Shown here piece after piece: positions 7,367-15,694 of a stretch of DNA of 19,133 nucleotides. Where the stretch lies: NCBI GenBank assembly GCA_016550425.1, contig JABXGS010000198.1, positions 1-19,133 of the forward strand. Reading direction: 5' to 3'. Below the pieces are notes generated by a model that had not been told where the DNA came from, ran no database searches, and saw nothing but the letters and a program-made list of their open reading frames with translations. The position numbers were made by a program, and so were the translations under genes. This DNA comes from an archaeon (lineage in GTDB: Archaea > Asgardarchaeota > Hermodarchaeia > Hermodarchaeales > Hermodarchaeaceae). Positions within the stretch are counted from its first letter, which is position 1; every line of letters begins with the position of its first letter.

Positions 7367-7381
7367 CAAAAATATAGTTTT
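7367..7381 (+). promoter_or_regulatory. TATA-like element before the ICMT-like gene
   Basis: AAAAATATAGTTTTA directly follows the inverted repeat. A start site 25-27 bases downstream would fall near 7395-7400, close to the ATG at 7402 but just past the ATG at 7382, so it does not settle which start is used. It has only sequence support. Confidence 0.35.
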
Positions 7382-8089
7382 ATGAGCGCGGAGTATGCAA
7401 AATGAAGCAAAGATGTTCTACGGGAGATCAAAATTACGGTAGTCCAGAAAATTCGTACCACTTTCCTTCGCATCAGCGGATACCTCATACCACTTGTTCA
7501 ACAGATTCCAACATTGGGTATCTATACAGGTCTAATGACCCTGCCATTGTTAACGATGCTTGTAATTCTTATTACCCAGTTTCCGTGGAGTATTATTGGA
7601 GCGATTTCCGAATTTCTTCTAATGAGCCTTATGTCGGTGAGTGTTTTCATCGCCAATCTCCTAACAATCCTGGGCCTTCTCATTGCATTGTATTCACTAA
7701 TCTATTTTCAGCGCCATAAAAAAGACGGATTAGTAACCACCGGGCTCTATCGCTACATTCGCCATCCCCAATATGCTGGGTTTCTACTAATGACCCTTGG
7801 CTTTACCGCTTATTGCTACTGGTGGCTTTCCAATACTTTTGGAATGGGCTGGTTATCCAAAGAAGCTACAGTTGCCCTTTGGTTCGTTCAGTTTGCTATC
7901 TATGTGATCTTAGCACTTATTGAAGAGTCATACCTTACAAAAGAATTTGGTGATCAATACATCGCCTATAAAAAACAAGCATCCTTCCTTGTTCCACTTG
8001 GGCGATTCAATCGCTTGGACATTCCTCTTTCAATTGTAATCTTTTGCTTGGGAATGTTCTTTGTAATTCTTTTCCAATTGGTGGGGTAA
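7382..8089 (+). CDS. ICMT/PEMT-like membrane methyltransferase with in-frame UGA near the start
   Basis: The intact part (TTG 7514 to 8089, 191 aa) holds the isoprenylcysteine carboxyl methyltransferase-type signature: GLYRYIRHPQYAGF (77-90 counted from 7514), then EES at 137-139 and FGDQYIAYKK. Members methylate lipid or prenyl-cysteine groups from SAM inside the membrane; the substrate here is unknown. About five hydrophobic helices are present. The frame stays open and protein-like upstream of 7514, back to a TGA at 7403-7405 (reading ...FLRISGYLIPLVQQIPTLG). Before the TGA the same frame reads ATG at 7382 plus six codons (MSAEYAK). The natural gene therefore probably starts at 7382 and has a nonsense change, an assembly error or a nearby indel; otherwise translation starts late at TTG 7514. 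I give the full span. Confidence 0.72.
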
Positions 8090-8195
8090 TGTACACATTT
8101 ACCCGAATTAGAGAGAGCTATTTGGCTGACCATACAGACTTAAGAGCAGAACATCCTTTCCTTTTTCCGTCATACTCATAAATCATCGAATCGAT

Positions 8196-9008
8196 GTGAA
8201 CGAAATGCTTGTCAAACCTCCTGAAAATGTCACAATCGGCATGATTGGTGGAACCGGAGTATACGATCCAGAAGTGTTCACTGATATCAAAGAATACAAA
8301 ATCTATACACCCTTCGGAACGCCTTCCGATAAGATCATGGTCGGCTCCTTACAAAATCGCCGCGTTGCGTTCATCCCTCGTCATGGTCGAAGCCATAGTT
8401 ATCCGCCCCATCTGGTTAATTACAGGGCGAACATTTGGGCCCTTAAATCATTGGGCGTAACACGGCTCATCACAGTCTCTGCAGTGGGCAGTCTTCAAGA
8501 TGAAATCAAGCCGGGTGATCTTTTCATCCCAGACCAAGCCGTAGATTGGACTCGAAGCCGAAAACGAACTTTCTTTGAAGAAGGACTCGTGGCACACGTC
8601 TCCATGGCTGAACCCTTTTGTCCCGAGCTCTCCAGCTTCATCGCCAAGAAAGCTAAAGCCCTCAAACTTCCTCATCACTACAAGGGGACCATCATCACGA
8701 TTGAGGGGCCCCAATTTTCAACCATTGCTGAATCCCATTTCTATAGGGCCCAAGGTTTCGATATCATTGGAATGACTCTGCATCCGGAAGTCTATCTTGC
8801 CCGGGAAGCACAAATCTGCTTCACCAATGTTTCCATGATTACAGATTATGATGTCTATGCAGAGAAACCAGTAAGTCATGGGGAAGTCCAAAAGACAATG
8901 GCCGAAAACCTTGGGAAGGTCAAAAAACTTCTTAACGAAGTCATCCCCCATATGTCAATAAAACAAGACAAATGTCAATGCAGAAAAGCCCTTGAAGGGG
9001 CTGTATAA
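8196..9008 (+). CDS. mtnP: S-methyl-5'-thioadenosine phosphorylase
   Basis: This enzyme splits methylthioadenosine, a by-product of polyamine and SAM chemistry, into adenine and methylthioribose-1-phosphate. Family landmarks: GMIGGTGVYD near 15-24 (phosphate loop), RHGRSHSYPPHLVNYRANIW (phosphate and base contacts), IEGPQFSTIAES, and GMTLHPEVYLAREA. T216-D217-Y218-D219 carries the two aspartates expected for a 6-aminopurine, so MTA or adenosine is favoured over inosine or guanosine. The C-terminus has a CxC (C260, C262), as in Sulfolobus MTAP II where such cysteines form disulfides; this supports an archaeal origin. Start is GTG 8196 or ATG 8205, neither with a clear Shine-Dalgarno. Length (270) is normal. 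It opens a co-directional run with the toroid and phosphoribosyltransferase genes. Confidence 0.95.
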   Translation: MNEMLVKPPENVTIGMIGGTGVYDPEVFTDIKEYKIYTPFGTPSDKIMVGSLQNRRVAFIPRHGRSHSYPPHLVNYRANIWALKSLGVTRLITVSAVGSLQDEIKPGDLFIPDQAVDWTRSRKRTFFEEGLVAHVSMAEPFCPELSSFIAKKAKALKLPHHYKGTIITIEGPQFSTIAESHFYRAQGFDIIGMTLHPEVYLAREAQICFTNVSMITDYDVYAEKPVSHGEVQKTMAENLGKVKKLLNEVIPHMSIKQDKCQCRKALEGAV

Positions 9009-9058
9009 AGAACTGGAACGTCCAGACCTGTTTGCAGCATTAAAGGCTTCACCCTTTT

Positions 9059-10081
9059 ATGTTCCAGTCCCTATTCCTACTCATGAACTATCATAAGCTC
9101 GCCCGTCCAGAGGTTATCGATTGGCTCCTTGAGCCATCAAATCCTAGTGTACGGTTTTGGGCACTCCACCTTCTTCAGGATAAACTCATTTCGGATTCCG
9201 AAGTGCAAAAAACCCAGAAAGCGATCCTTCAATCCTCTCTTGTCAAAGCTTTTCTTCAAGCCCAAGCTCCTGGAGGCTACTGGGATTTACCTAATACAAT
9301 CTATGCCCACAAATACAAAGCCACCACCCACACCCTTCTCATACTCGCGGAATTAGGTGTTCCCTCTATACCGGAAATCAAACAGGGAATTGAACACCTC
9401 TTTAAATTTCAACTTAATTCCGGACACTTCAGGACCACACTTCCGAAAACCCCACGCGGGTATGCAAGTAAAATCGGAGATACCTGTTGTCTTGATGCAA
9501 ATATTCTCTATTATCTGTCTCGCTTTGGCTACCTTGATGACCCTCGGACCCAGAAAACCATCCAATTTCTTATAGACCATTATGATCCTGCTGCTAGGGG
9601 CTGGAAATGCCGCGCTTACCCAATCAACCCTGACGGCGTCTTTCCCCAGGCTTGCTATATGGGGCTTTGCAAAGTTCTCAAGGGATTCTCAGTCTTTCCA
9701 CCAGAACACCGTTCCCCTAAAATCAACAAAATCATTGACCAAATCGTTGAGGTAATTTTAGAGAATCAAATCTACAAGTATCTTCGGAATCCTGATGGAA
9801 GCCGAAAGGAAAAGACTGGGTGGAAACGCTTCGGATTTCCGATCTTTTACAATTCCGATATCTTAGATGTTCTCAGCACTTTCGTTCGATTAGGCGTCAG
9901 AGATCCTCGAATTCAAGAATCGCTTGATGTGATCATTCATGCCCAGCAACCCGATGGCAAATGGTTGTTAAAACACACATTCAATGGCAAGTTCTGGCAT
10001 GACATTGAGCAAAAGAATAACCCCTCAAAATGGATTACCCTTCGGGCATTATATGTGCTCAAGCATTTCACCAGTATCTAA
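9059..10081 (+). CDS. Alpha/alpha-toroid protein, squalene-cyclase/prenyltransferase-repeat type (340 aa)
   Basis: The protein is built from helical-hairpin repeats with terpene-cyclase/prenyltransferase features: APGGYWDLPNTIYAHKYKATTHTL (its parts near 73-96), FQLNSGHFRT, and a late QW-like motif AQQPDGKWLLKHTFNG (near 293-308). Each repeat ends in Gln/Gly-aromatic turns that brace the barrel. No DxDD motif of a class II terpene cyclase is visible, so cyclase activity is not supported; ligand binding or an orphan enzymatic role is as likely. No signal peptide or membrane helix stands out. Start ATG 9059 or ATG 9083; the second drops the hydrophobic MFQSLFLL. It lies 50 bases after MTA phosphorylase and 67 before the phosphoribosyltransferase, so co-transcription is plausible, but a shared pathway is not obvious. 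Confidence 0.8.
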   Translation: MFQSLFLLMNYHKLARPEVIDWLLEPSNPSVRFWALHLLQDKLISDSEVQKTQKAILQSSLVKAFLQAQAPGGYWDLPNTIYAHKYKATTHTLLILAELGVPSIPEIKQGIEHLFKFQLNSGHFRTTLPKTPRGYASKIGDTCCLDANILYYLSRFGYLDDPRTQKTIQFLIDHYDPAARGWKCRAYPINPDGVFPQACYMGLCKVLKGFSVFPPEHRSPKINKIIDQIVEVILENQIYKYLRNPDGSRKEKTGWKRFGFPIFYNSDILDVLSTFVRLGVRDPRIQESLDVIIHAQQPDGKWLLKHTFNGKFWHDIEQKNNPSKWITLRALYVLKHFTSI

Positions 10082-10148
10082 TAGGCTAGACACTTTTATG
10101 CAGGTGCAACCTTGTGGGCACGTGCCTGCTCATTAGGAGCTGTGTCTC

Positions 10149-10814
10149 ATGGTTGAGCCTATTAAATGTCAATTCGTCGACTTTGACGAAATCTATGATA
10201 TGTCAAAGCAGCTAGCCTTCAAAGTGACCGAATCTGGTTACGAACCTGAACTCCTTTTAGCCATTGCTAGAAGCGGCTTTGTCCCCGGTCGCTTAATGTC
10301 TGACTTCCTAGGCAACCCCAACCTCTATGCCCTGAAAGTCGAACATTGGCTAGACACCACCGCTGAACACCAAGAAGATGCTGTCATTCCAATTCAATCC
10401 CCGCTACCTGTCAAAGGAAAACGCGTTCTCATCATCGATGACATCGTTGATACCGGTCGTTCAGCTATCCAAACCCTCAACTACGTCAACAGTCTTGGTG
10501 CCAAAGAGGTCAAAAGCGCCGTAATGCTCTATTTGACGGTCTCAGAGTATGAACCCGATTACTATTCGGTAAAGCAGTCTGAATGGGTTTGGTTCATTTG
10601 GTTCTGGAACCGCTTCGAGGATCTACGGAATCTTACTATCAAACTCTTCGATGGCGATAAGAAACGGACACTTACTATCAAAGAAATTATTGCTGGATTA
10701 AAACAACATTTCACCCTCGATGTCGATCAAAAGGAACTTGAACAAGTGCTCAACACCGCAACTCGTGTTAAAAAACTTCGTATCGATGATCTAGACAACA
10801 TTCAGCTTGTCTAG
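10149..10814 (+). CDS. Purine-type phosphoribosyltransferase with C-terminal extension
   Basis: The PRPP-binding motif VLIIDDIVDTG is at residues 93-103, preceded by LLLAIARSGFVPGRLMSDFLG, the usual second loop. Type I PRTases of this kind transfer phosphoribose from PRPP to a purine base (hypoxanthine, guanine or xanthine). The base cannot be read from sequence. The aromatic run WVWFIWFWNRFEDLR (near 145-159) is typical of the Gpt-like/COG2236 group and lies by the base site. Beyond the core, about residues 170-221 add a charged helical tail that could be a small helix-turn-helix or oligomerisation unit. ATG 10149 has AGGAG about 9 bases upstream. It may salvage purines alongside the MTA phosphorylase upstream. 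Confidence 0.88.
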   Translation: MVEPIKCQFVDFDEIYDMSKQLAFKVTESGYEPELLLAIARSGFVPGRLMSDFLGNPNLYALKVEHWLDTTAEHQEDAVIPIQSPLPVKGKRVLIIDDIVDTGRSAIQTLNYVNSLGAKEVKSAVMLYLTVSEYEPDYYSVKQSEWVWFIWFWNRFEDLRNLTIKLFDGDKKRTLTIKEIIAGLKQHFTLDVDQKELEQVLNTATRVKKLRIDDLDNIQLV

Positions 10815-10845
10815 TTTTTTCACGGCACTTTCAAAAGACTGAAAG
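10815..10845 (+). terminator. Oligo-T and hairpin between convergent genes
   Basis: T6 (10815-10820) directly follows the phosphoribosyltransferase stop. After it, CTTTCA (10828-10833) and TGAAAG (10840-10845) form a 6-bp stem with a 6-base loop. The gene on the other side converges, so the 80-base gap is a likely terminator region for both. Archaeal termination mostly needs only the T-run. Confidence 0.45.
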
Positions 10846-10895
10846 CACACTTCCTATCTCTCAAAGTGCTCCTTTCATCCAGCTTGGCTGATAGT

Positions 10896-11849
10896 CTATA
10901 CAAAGCCAATTCCCAGTAGGAGTAAAAATAGTCCAATGGCTACACAGGCTCCAAGTAAACATGAGATCATATTCACCATGTGGTTGTCCAAATGCCGATT
11001 CCCACGAAGATAGGTGGCTTTTTCTCCACAATGGTTTTTCTTCTCAGTTTGTTTCCCACAGACATTGCATGTCCAATGCCCTTGGGCTGTGGCTCCTAAG
11101 ATGCTATCAATGGTGCAACCCACGATTCCACCTGCCATTGCGATCAAGATAAAAGTCACTGGGGCGATTCCTGCCAGTTCAGGCATTAATGTAGTCCCAA
11201 ACAAATTAATCCAGAACGGCGCTGCAAGGAGTGCAGCAATTCCACCGATTAACAACGTGCCCAGCACCGTGGCTAGTTCTCCCGCAACAGATACGCCCCC
11301 TGAGGTTCCTGGAGGAACAACTTCATTCAGGTTCGTAATTAAGCGTGGAGGTGCAGGATTTAATAACCCAATTTCCGTAGCCAAAGTATCAGCAGTCGCG
11401 GTGGCGACCGCCCCTAAAAACGCAACAAAGGCAAGGGCAATCACCAACGATGCAGGAAGCACCATGTGCCCAAAACCTACTTCAAGTCGACCATAGGCGT
11501 CAATCTGGCCAAAAATCAGAATGGCCAAAATACCGGCTAGCACAATGCTCAACGGTAATCCGCCATTTGCAAGAACATGCGACCAGTCTCGTGCACCTCC
11601 CTTCTCCTGTGCAGCGCCATGTCGACGTTTAATCTTGTATTTATAATGGGTAAACTGAGCAGTGACCACGAAGAAAACTAGCAGAATCAAGAACCAAGTC
11701 CATGATGTGAGCAACCAGACTATAAGACCTAGAAAGAATGCAGCGACAAGTCCGGACTTCGTAACTATTCTTCCCTTGTATGCAATAATCGCGAGGAAAG
11801 CCATAACAACCAAGGCGATTAGAATACTCAGTGAGTCAAGCATTATCAT
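10896..11849 (-). CDS. DUF92 / VTE6-like integral membrane protein (317 aa)
   Basis: It belongs to the DUF92 (TMEM19/VTE6) family by its conserved polar blocks between membrane helices: ADTLATEIG (153-161), PPGTSGGVS (180-188), GCTIDSILGATAQ (244-256) and RHLDNHMVNM (285-294). About seven to eight hydrophobic helices are present, including residues 6-25, 33-65, 100-115, 130-150, 192-212 and 296-316. Plant VTE6 phosphorylates phytyl phosphate using a nucleotide, so prenyl-phosphate kinase activity is the best guess for archaeal members. C261, C264, H273 and C274 add a compact zinc-type site before the last block. It follows the S9 peptidase gene on the same strand after a 200-base gap that holds a hairpin but no gene. 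Confidence 0.9.
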   Translation of the reverse strand: MIMLDSLSILIALVVMAFLAIIAYKGRIVTKSGLVAAFFLGLIVWLLTSWTWFLILLVFFVVTAQFTHYKYKIKRRHGAAQEKGGARDWSHVLANGGLPLSIVLAGILAILIFGQIDAYGRLEVGFGHMVLPASLVIALAFVAFLGAVATATADTLATEIGLLNPAPPRLITNLNEVVPPGTSGGVSVAGELATVLGTLLIGGIAALLAAPFWINLFGTTLMPELAGIAPVTFILIAMAGGIVGCTIDSILGATAQGHWTCNVCGKQTEKKNHCGEKATYLRGNRHLDNHMVNMISCLLGACVAIGLFLLLLGIGFV

Positions 11850-12027
11850 GGGCTGTCAACTCTGTCTGTTTACTGTCAAATAGTTACTAAAGAGCGGGTA
11901 GGGTTTCGTTGGGAATAGATCGCGATGGGTATGGTTCTAATTGCCGTTCTCGACCTTAATTCCGTTATAAAGCTTGCCGTTACTTAATGAAAAGAATCGT
12001 TAATTGTCGAACCAAAATAGGGTGAAA

Positions 12028-12044
12028 GAACCAGGTCCTGGCTC
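12028..12044 (-). terminator. Hairpin just downstream of the S9 peptidase gene
   Basis: On the minus strand the RNA reads GAGCCAG-GAC-CUGGUUC, a 7-bp stem with one G-U pair, five bases after the peptidase stop at 12050. The following bases are only mildly U-rich. It may aid termination or mark a processed 3' end. Confidence 0.3.
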
Positions 12045-12049
12045 CCTAA

Positions 12050-13996
12050 TTAGCTCATCAAATGTTTTCGGAAGAAGGCGACGATGCTCTTGTATGCTTT
12101 AATCAGGTTTGGAACTTTCCCGAACCCATGCCCCTCATCCTCGAAAACAAGGTATTCGACTTCAACACCCTGTTTTTGCAGTTTTGTCACGACATCCGCG
12201 GATTCGGCTTCGACTACTCTGGGATCATTACGACCTTGAATAATCAACATTGGTGCTTTGACTTTATTCATGTGAGTTGCTGGGGATCGCTCCGTAAGAA
12301 AGGCTTGGTCTTTTTCGGGGTGACCCACTGCTTGGTAGAAATAGGTCTGCCAAGTTTCGGGAAGGCGCTCAAGGAAGGTAAAGAGATTATAGGGTCCGAA
12401 CATGTCACAGGACGCTTTCCAATACTCGGGATAGTTTGCGGACAGCCATAATGTCATATACCCTCCATAACTTCGACCCACGACAGCCCGTCGGCTAGAA
12501 TCAATACGTTTGTCTTTCTCAAGGTGCTTTAGTCCTTCAATCTGATCCTTCGCATCATCGCCTCCCCAATCCCGGTCCACCATCTTCATGTAAGCTTGTC
12601 CATACCCTGAGCTTCCCCGCACGTTCGGGACGAAAACTGCAAATCCATTCAATGTGAAGTATTGGATGAGTGGCATGGAAAACCATGTGAAATCGGGGCG
12701 CTCTTGACCTTGGGGTCCGCCATGCACATAGAGAATCAGTGGATAGGGTTTCTTGAATCCCAGTTCATTTGATGGTAAATATAATCGTGCTGAAATCTGC
12801 AAGCCATCAAAGCTCTTGAAGCTGGCATCTTCTCCTGGTGCCAAGTATTTTTTGTCAATTCCAAGGATGCGTTCGTTTGAGAGTTGTCTTACTGGGTGAG
12901 TTTTTGACTCAACATTGATTAGAAATAATTGGGAGGGTGAAGTGGCAGTTGTAAAAGCAGTTACGTATTCTACGCTAGTTTTTCCGATTTGAGCTGAAAT
13001 TGCTTCCTCTATTCCCAATTCGACACCATTATCTAGGGGTTTATTACCGATGAGAACCGAGGTAAGTTGGAATTGTGGAGGAGTGGAACTGTCATTTAAC
13101 TCGGCTTTGTAGACCCAGCTGCAGCCATCAATATTGAATCCAATGAGGTAGAGGTTGTCTCTAATATGGCGCATCCAATCCAGTTGACCTAACCCCTTAT
13201 GTTGTGTACCGGTGACCTTTACAGGATGAATTTCGTGTGGATTCGTCAAGTCGATGAATCCAATCCCGCCTCTATCTTCGTGAAGGGTGGTCTTGAAAAT
13301 AAGTGCTGAATCGTTTCGGATGAAATAGCATCGTCCCAGTCCTAAGAGGGGATATTCTTTTCCTTCCTCTCGTGCTTCTAGCGGTGTTCCGAATAGGAGG
13401 GTGCGTTCTTTGGTGCCTTTTTTCCATATGAATAAGACGTCATCATTGGCGGTGTATGTGTCAAGGAGGAGTATCTGATTATGGTCTTTGTTATACCCGA
13501 AACAATAGTTGCCATAGATACTTTTTCCCAAGGATGTGACCTTACGAGTTGCTAAATCCACTTTAATCGTTTCTTGGTGTGGCGTTTTTCGATCATCGAT
13601 CGTGAAATAAGCAGTAGCTGTTTCATCATCATATTCGAGACATAATAGCTGTTGACCCGCATAATGGTCACCAAAGACGGGTTCTGGTATTCCGCCTGTG
13701 AGTGGGATGAAGCAGGGCTGGTAATTTTCATCACCATCCTTGTCCACCATGACCAAGATTTTTTTCAACAATGAAATAACACGAAAGTTGTATCCACCTA
13801 GAAGATGCGGATTTTGCAAAGCTAGTCCTCGGGGAAGAAGGGGTTCGGGGATGCTTCCTTGTTTATCCATCGCAAACAGACTATACATTCCGGCCATATC
13901 GCTAATGAAATAGACCCGGTCATCTACCAGTTGCGGTGTTAGAAGACGCCGCGCAGATAATAACGATTCCAAGGGAAATGATTTCAGGATGGTCAT
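12050..13996 (-). CDS. S9-family peptidase (prolyl oligopeptidase / acylaminoacyl-peptidase type)
   Basis: This is a 648-residue serine peptidase with an N-terminal seven-bladed propeller-like half (about 1-370) and a C-terminal alpha/beta hydrolase half. The catalytic triad is visible: S509 in GRSYGGY, D591 in GRNDPRV and H623 in DEGHGFG. YVHGGPQGQE (near 426-435) supplies the HGGP oxyanion region. It cleaves short peptides, either after proline or by removing acylated N-terminal residues; the sequence does not choose between the two. There is no signal peptide, so it is probably cytoplasmic. The start is ATG 13996. It lies 79 bases downstream of the EamA transporter gene on the same strand, which could couple peptide breakdown with export or import of a product, an inference only. 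Confidence 0.94.
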   Translation of the reverse strand: MTILKSFPLESLLSARRLLTPQLVDDRVYFISDMAGMYSLFAMDKQGSIPEPLLPRGLALQNPHLLGGYNFRVISLLKKILVMVDKDGDENYQPCFIPLTGGIPEPVFGDHYAGQQLLCLEYDDETATAYFTIDDRKTPHQETIKVDLATRKVTSLGKSIYGNYCFGYNKDHNQILLLDTYTANDDVLFIWKKGTKERTLLFGTPLEAREEGKEYPLLGLGRCYFIRNDSALIFKTTLHEDRGGIGFIDLTNPHEIHPVKVTGTQHKGLGQLDWMRHIRDNLYLIGFNIDGCSWVYKAELNDSSTPPQFQLTSVLIGNKPLDNGVELGIEEAISAQIGKTSVEYVTAFTTATSPSQLFLINVESKTHPVRQLSNERILGIDKKYLAPGEDASFKSFDGLQISARLYLPSNELGFKKPYPLILYVHGGPQGQERPDFTWFSMPLIQYFTLNGFAVFVPNVRGSSGYGQAYMKMVDRDWGGDDAKDQIEGLKHLEKDKRIDSSRRAVVGRSYGGYMTLWLSANYPEYWKASCDMFGPYNLFTFLERLPETWQTYFYQAVGHPEKDQAFLTERSPATHMNKVKAPMLIIQGRNDPRVVEAESADVVTKLQKQGVEVEYLVFEDEGHGFGKVPNLIKAYKSIVAFFRKHLMS

Positions 13997-14075
13997 TAAA
14001 AACCAACTCGATGCACTCTAACCCTCTGGAGGTTTTTAGGTGTGTTTATTGGTGTAATTCTTGAACATTGTGGAT

Positions 14076-14999
14076 TCAAAGCGGTTCTGGCGCATCGAGC
14101 TCGCGATGGAGACTCACTTCACGGGCAAGAAGGATCGTCGCTGCAATAACAATTATCGCTCCAATAAGCTGCCATGGCGTTGGGGGAATCTGAAATACAA
14201 AGGCATAAAGAGTAAAGGTCACTAATGGCGCAGGGGCTATCAATGCTGTTGCTTTGCCAAGGTTGATCCGACTGATGCCTTGATACCATAGACTATGCGC
14301 AAGGAGAATGACAAGGGCCTCAATTAAAATTACTACAATAAGAAGGGAGAGGTTCGCCGAATAAAGAAGTGGATAACCGAGTATTATTCCTCCTATTGCC
14401 AGAATAAGAAGCAACACTCCTCCAACGAGATTTCGATACGCCACTACCGTCCATGATGAGACGCGTTCTAATACGGGCTTAGCAAAGGTGTGACCCGCAG
14501 CCCAAGCCATGGGTGTTATCAATAGGAGAATGTCACCAATTCCTAAGGTTGTTAGCTGGTTAGAAATGACAACTAACACGACTCCAAAGACCATCAGCAC
14601 CATCCAAAGCATTTGGCGTCTAGAAATGACTTCGTTCAAAAAGAAGTAGCTAAAAATTAAGGCAAAAACGAGTTCTGATCGTAGAATAATCGCCGCGTTA
14701 TTCGAACTCGAAAATTGTAATCCGATAAACAAGCAAGTGAATGCTAAAAACGTGCCAAATACTCCTGCCATAACTAACCGACGTAAATCAGAATGTGAGA
14801 TTTCTTTTCGAGTTGATGATATGAGCTCTCGTTCAAGAATCACCGCTATCAATCCAGCGATGAGTGCTGCTATCGCAGCAAAGAAAAGTGGAGCAACCCA
14901 TAATCCACCAAATTCCACAACCACTGGGTGAATTCCATAAACAAACAGACCGATGAGGATGAAAATGGTGCCCACGGCTTCCTTGTTCATCGTCAACAT
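14076..14999 (-). CDS. EamA/DMT-superfamily transporter
   Basis: The protein has about ten hydrophobic helices arranged as two EamA repeats (about 8-140 and 150-295). Repeat ends carry the usual small-residue and polar marks (SSSNNAAIILRSELVFALIFSYF is split near 91-113; SRINLGKATALIAPAPLVT near 243-262). The family moves amino acids, nucleotide sugars or other metabolites, and exports in many cases; the substrate is not predictable. There is a short charged loop (LERELISSTRKEISHSDLRR) in the first repeat. Length (307) is normal. ATG 14999, or M4, is the likely start; a divergent TATA-rich stretch lies upstream. It may form a unit with the S9 peptidase gene downstream. Confidence 0.92.
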   Translation of the reverse strand: MLTMNKEAVGTIFILIGLFVYGIHPVVVEFGGLWVAPLFFAAIAALIAGLIAVILERELISSTRKEISHSDLRRLVMAGVFGTFLAFTCLFIGLQFSSSNNAAIILRSELVFALIFSYFFLNEVISRRQMLWMVLMVFGVVLVVISNQLTTLGIGDILLLITPMAWAAGHTFAKPVLERVSSWTVVAYRNLVGGVLLLILAIGGIILGYPLLYSANLSLLIVVILIEALVILLAHSLWYQGISRINLGKATALIAPAPLVTFTLYAFVFQIPPTPWQLIGAIIVIAATILLAREVSLHRELDAPEPL

Positions 15000-15030
15000 T
15001 TACTCCAAGAAACCTGACTGACACTACTGA

Positions 15031-15041
15031 TACATATATAT
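15031..15041. promoter_or_regulatory. TATA-rich centre of a divergent promoter
   Basis: TACATATATAT sits midway in the 104-base gap between the EamA start (14999, minus) and DUF116 start (15104, plus). Its near-symmetry could serve either gene. No other strong element was seen in the gap apart from a GGAG upstream of the DUF116 ATG. Confidence 0.4.
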
Positions 15042-15103
15042 GGTGTGCTATCACTGACTAGCTTTACCCAACACGCTTTCCCTGATGTCTGGAGTTCCTG
15101 TTA

Positions 15104-15646
15104 ATGGTTGATTCTGCAATAGAAATTGAAGTCCTATCTCGAATCAAAGCTGAAGCTTTAAAGAACGGTTGTACAGAGAAAGAAGTAATCCAGGCATACA
15201 TCCAAAAAATGAACCAGCAAAATCAAGACGAATTCCAAAAGGTCCCTCCAGAGGAACGCGTGGTGTTTGTCCCTCAATGTCTCCGCGAACCCGACTGCAA
15301 AGCTCCTCTTGGTAATCACGGTTACGTCTGTCAACGCTGCAATCCCGAATGTCAAATCTATCAAATCACCAAAGCGGCTGAAGAACTCAGCTATAAAGGG
15401 GTTTACATTCTCCCTGGTGGAAGCATGGTCCAAAAAATCATCGACTTCAGTCAGCCACATGCTATCCTCGGTATCGCTTGCGAAAAGGAAGCCTTACTCG
15501 GTGGGCTTTTACTCAAAAAACTTGGCATCGTGGGACGCGCAATTCTTCTCTTCCGAGATGGCTGCGTCAACACCATCGTAAAAATTGCTGATGTCCTCAA
15601 GGTCCTGGGAGTTAATCTCCAACGACGGCAAGAAAGCAAGCCCTAA
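15104..15646 (+). CDS. DUF116 family protein (180 aa)
   Basis: The match to DUF116 rests on the cysteine pattern and the GG segment: PQCLREPDCKAP (C59, C65), YVCQRCNPEC (C76, C79, C83), LPGGSMVQKII (103-113), and AILGIACEKE (C126). A further cysteine is at 154. Family members occur in archaea and many bacteria and have no settled function; the cysteines suggest an iron-sulfur or zinc site. The usual membrane helices found in some bacterial members are absent here, so this is a soluble version with a helical, charged N-terminus (1-50). ATG 15104 has GGAG about 10 bases upstream. It converges on the YbjN-like gene. Confidence 0.85.
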   Translation: MVDSAIEIEVLSRIKAEALKNGCTEKEVIQAYIQKMNQQNQDEFQKVPPEERVVFVPQCLREPDCKAPLGNHGYVCQRCNPECQIYQITKAAEELSYKGVYILPGGSMVQKIIDFSQPHAILGIACEKEALLGGLLLKKLGIVGRAILLFRDGCVNTIVKIADVLKVLGVNLQRRQESKP

Positions 15647-15694
15647 TTATATACTTGACTACGCAAACCATTACACAAAATCAGCCATATTCGC

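Noticed and set aside
7403..7405. Selenocysteine at the in-frame UGA of the ICMT-like gene
   Set aside because: There is no cysteine or catalytic role at that N-terminal position in the family, and no SECIS-like hairpin was recognised nearby.
7402..7719. Plus-strand frame from ATG 7402 (105 codons)
   Set aside because: Its composition is poor in hydrophobics and overlaps the ICMT-like gene in another frame; only the latter carries conserved motifs.
11014..11496. Plus-strand frame of 160 codons opposite the DUF92 gene
   Set aside because: It has no family features and lies opposite a gene with four conserved DUF92 blocks; it is a shadow frame.
12031..12041. CCAGG-T-CCTGG palindrome as a protein-binding operator
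   Set aside because: It is part of a larger hairpin right after the peptidase stop, so a 3'-end structure is the simpler reading.
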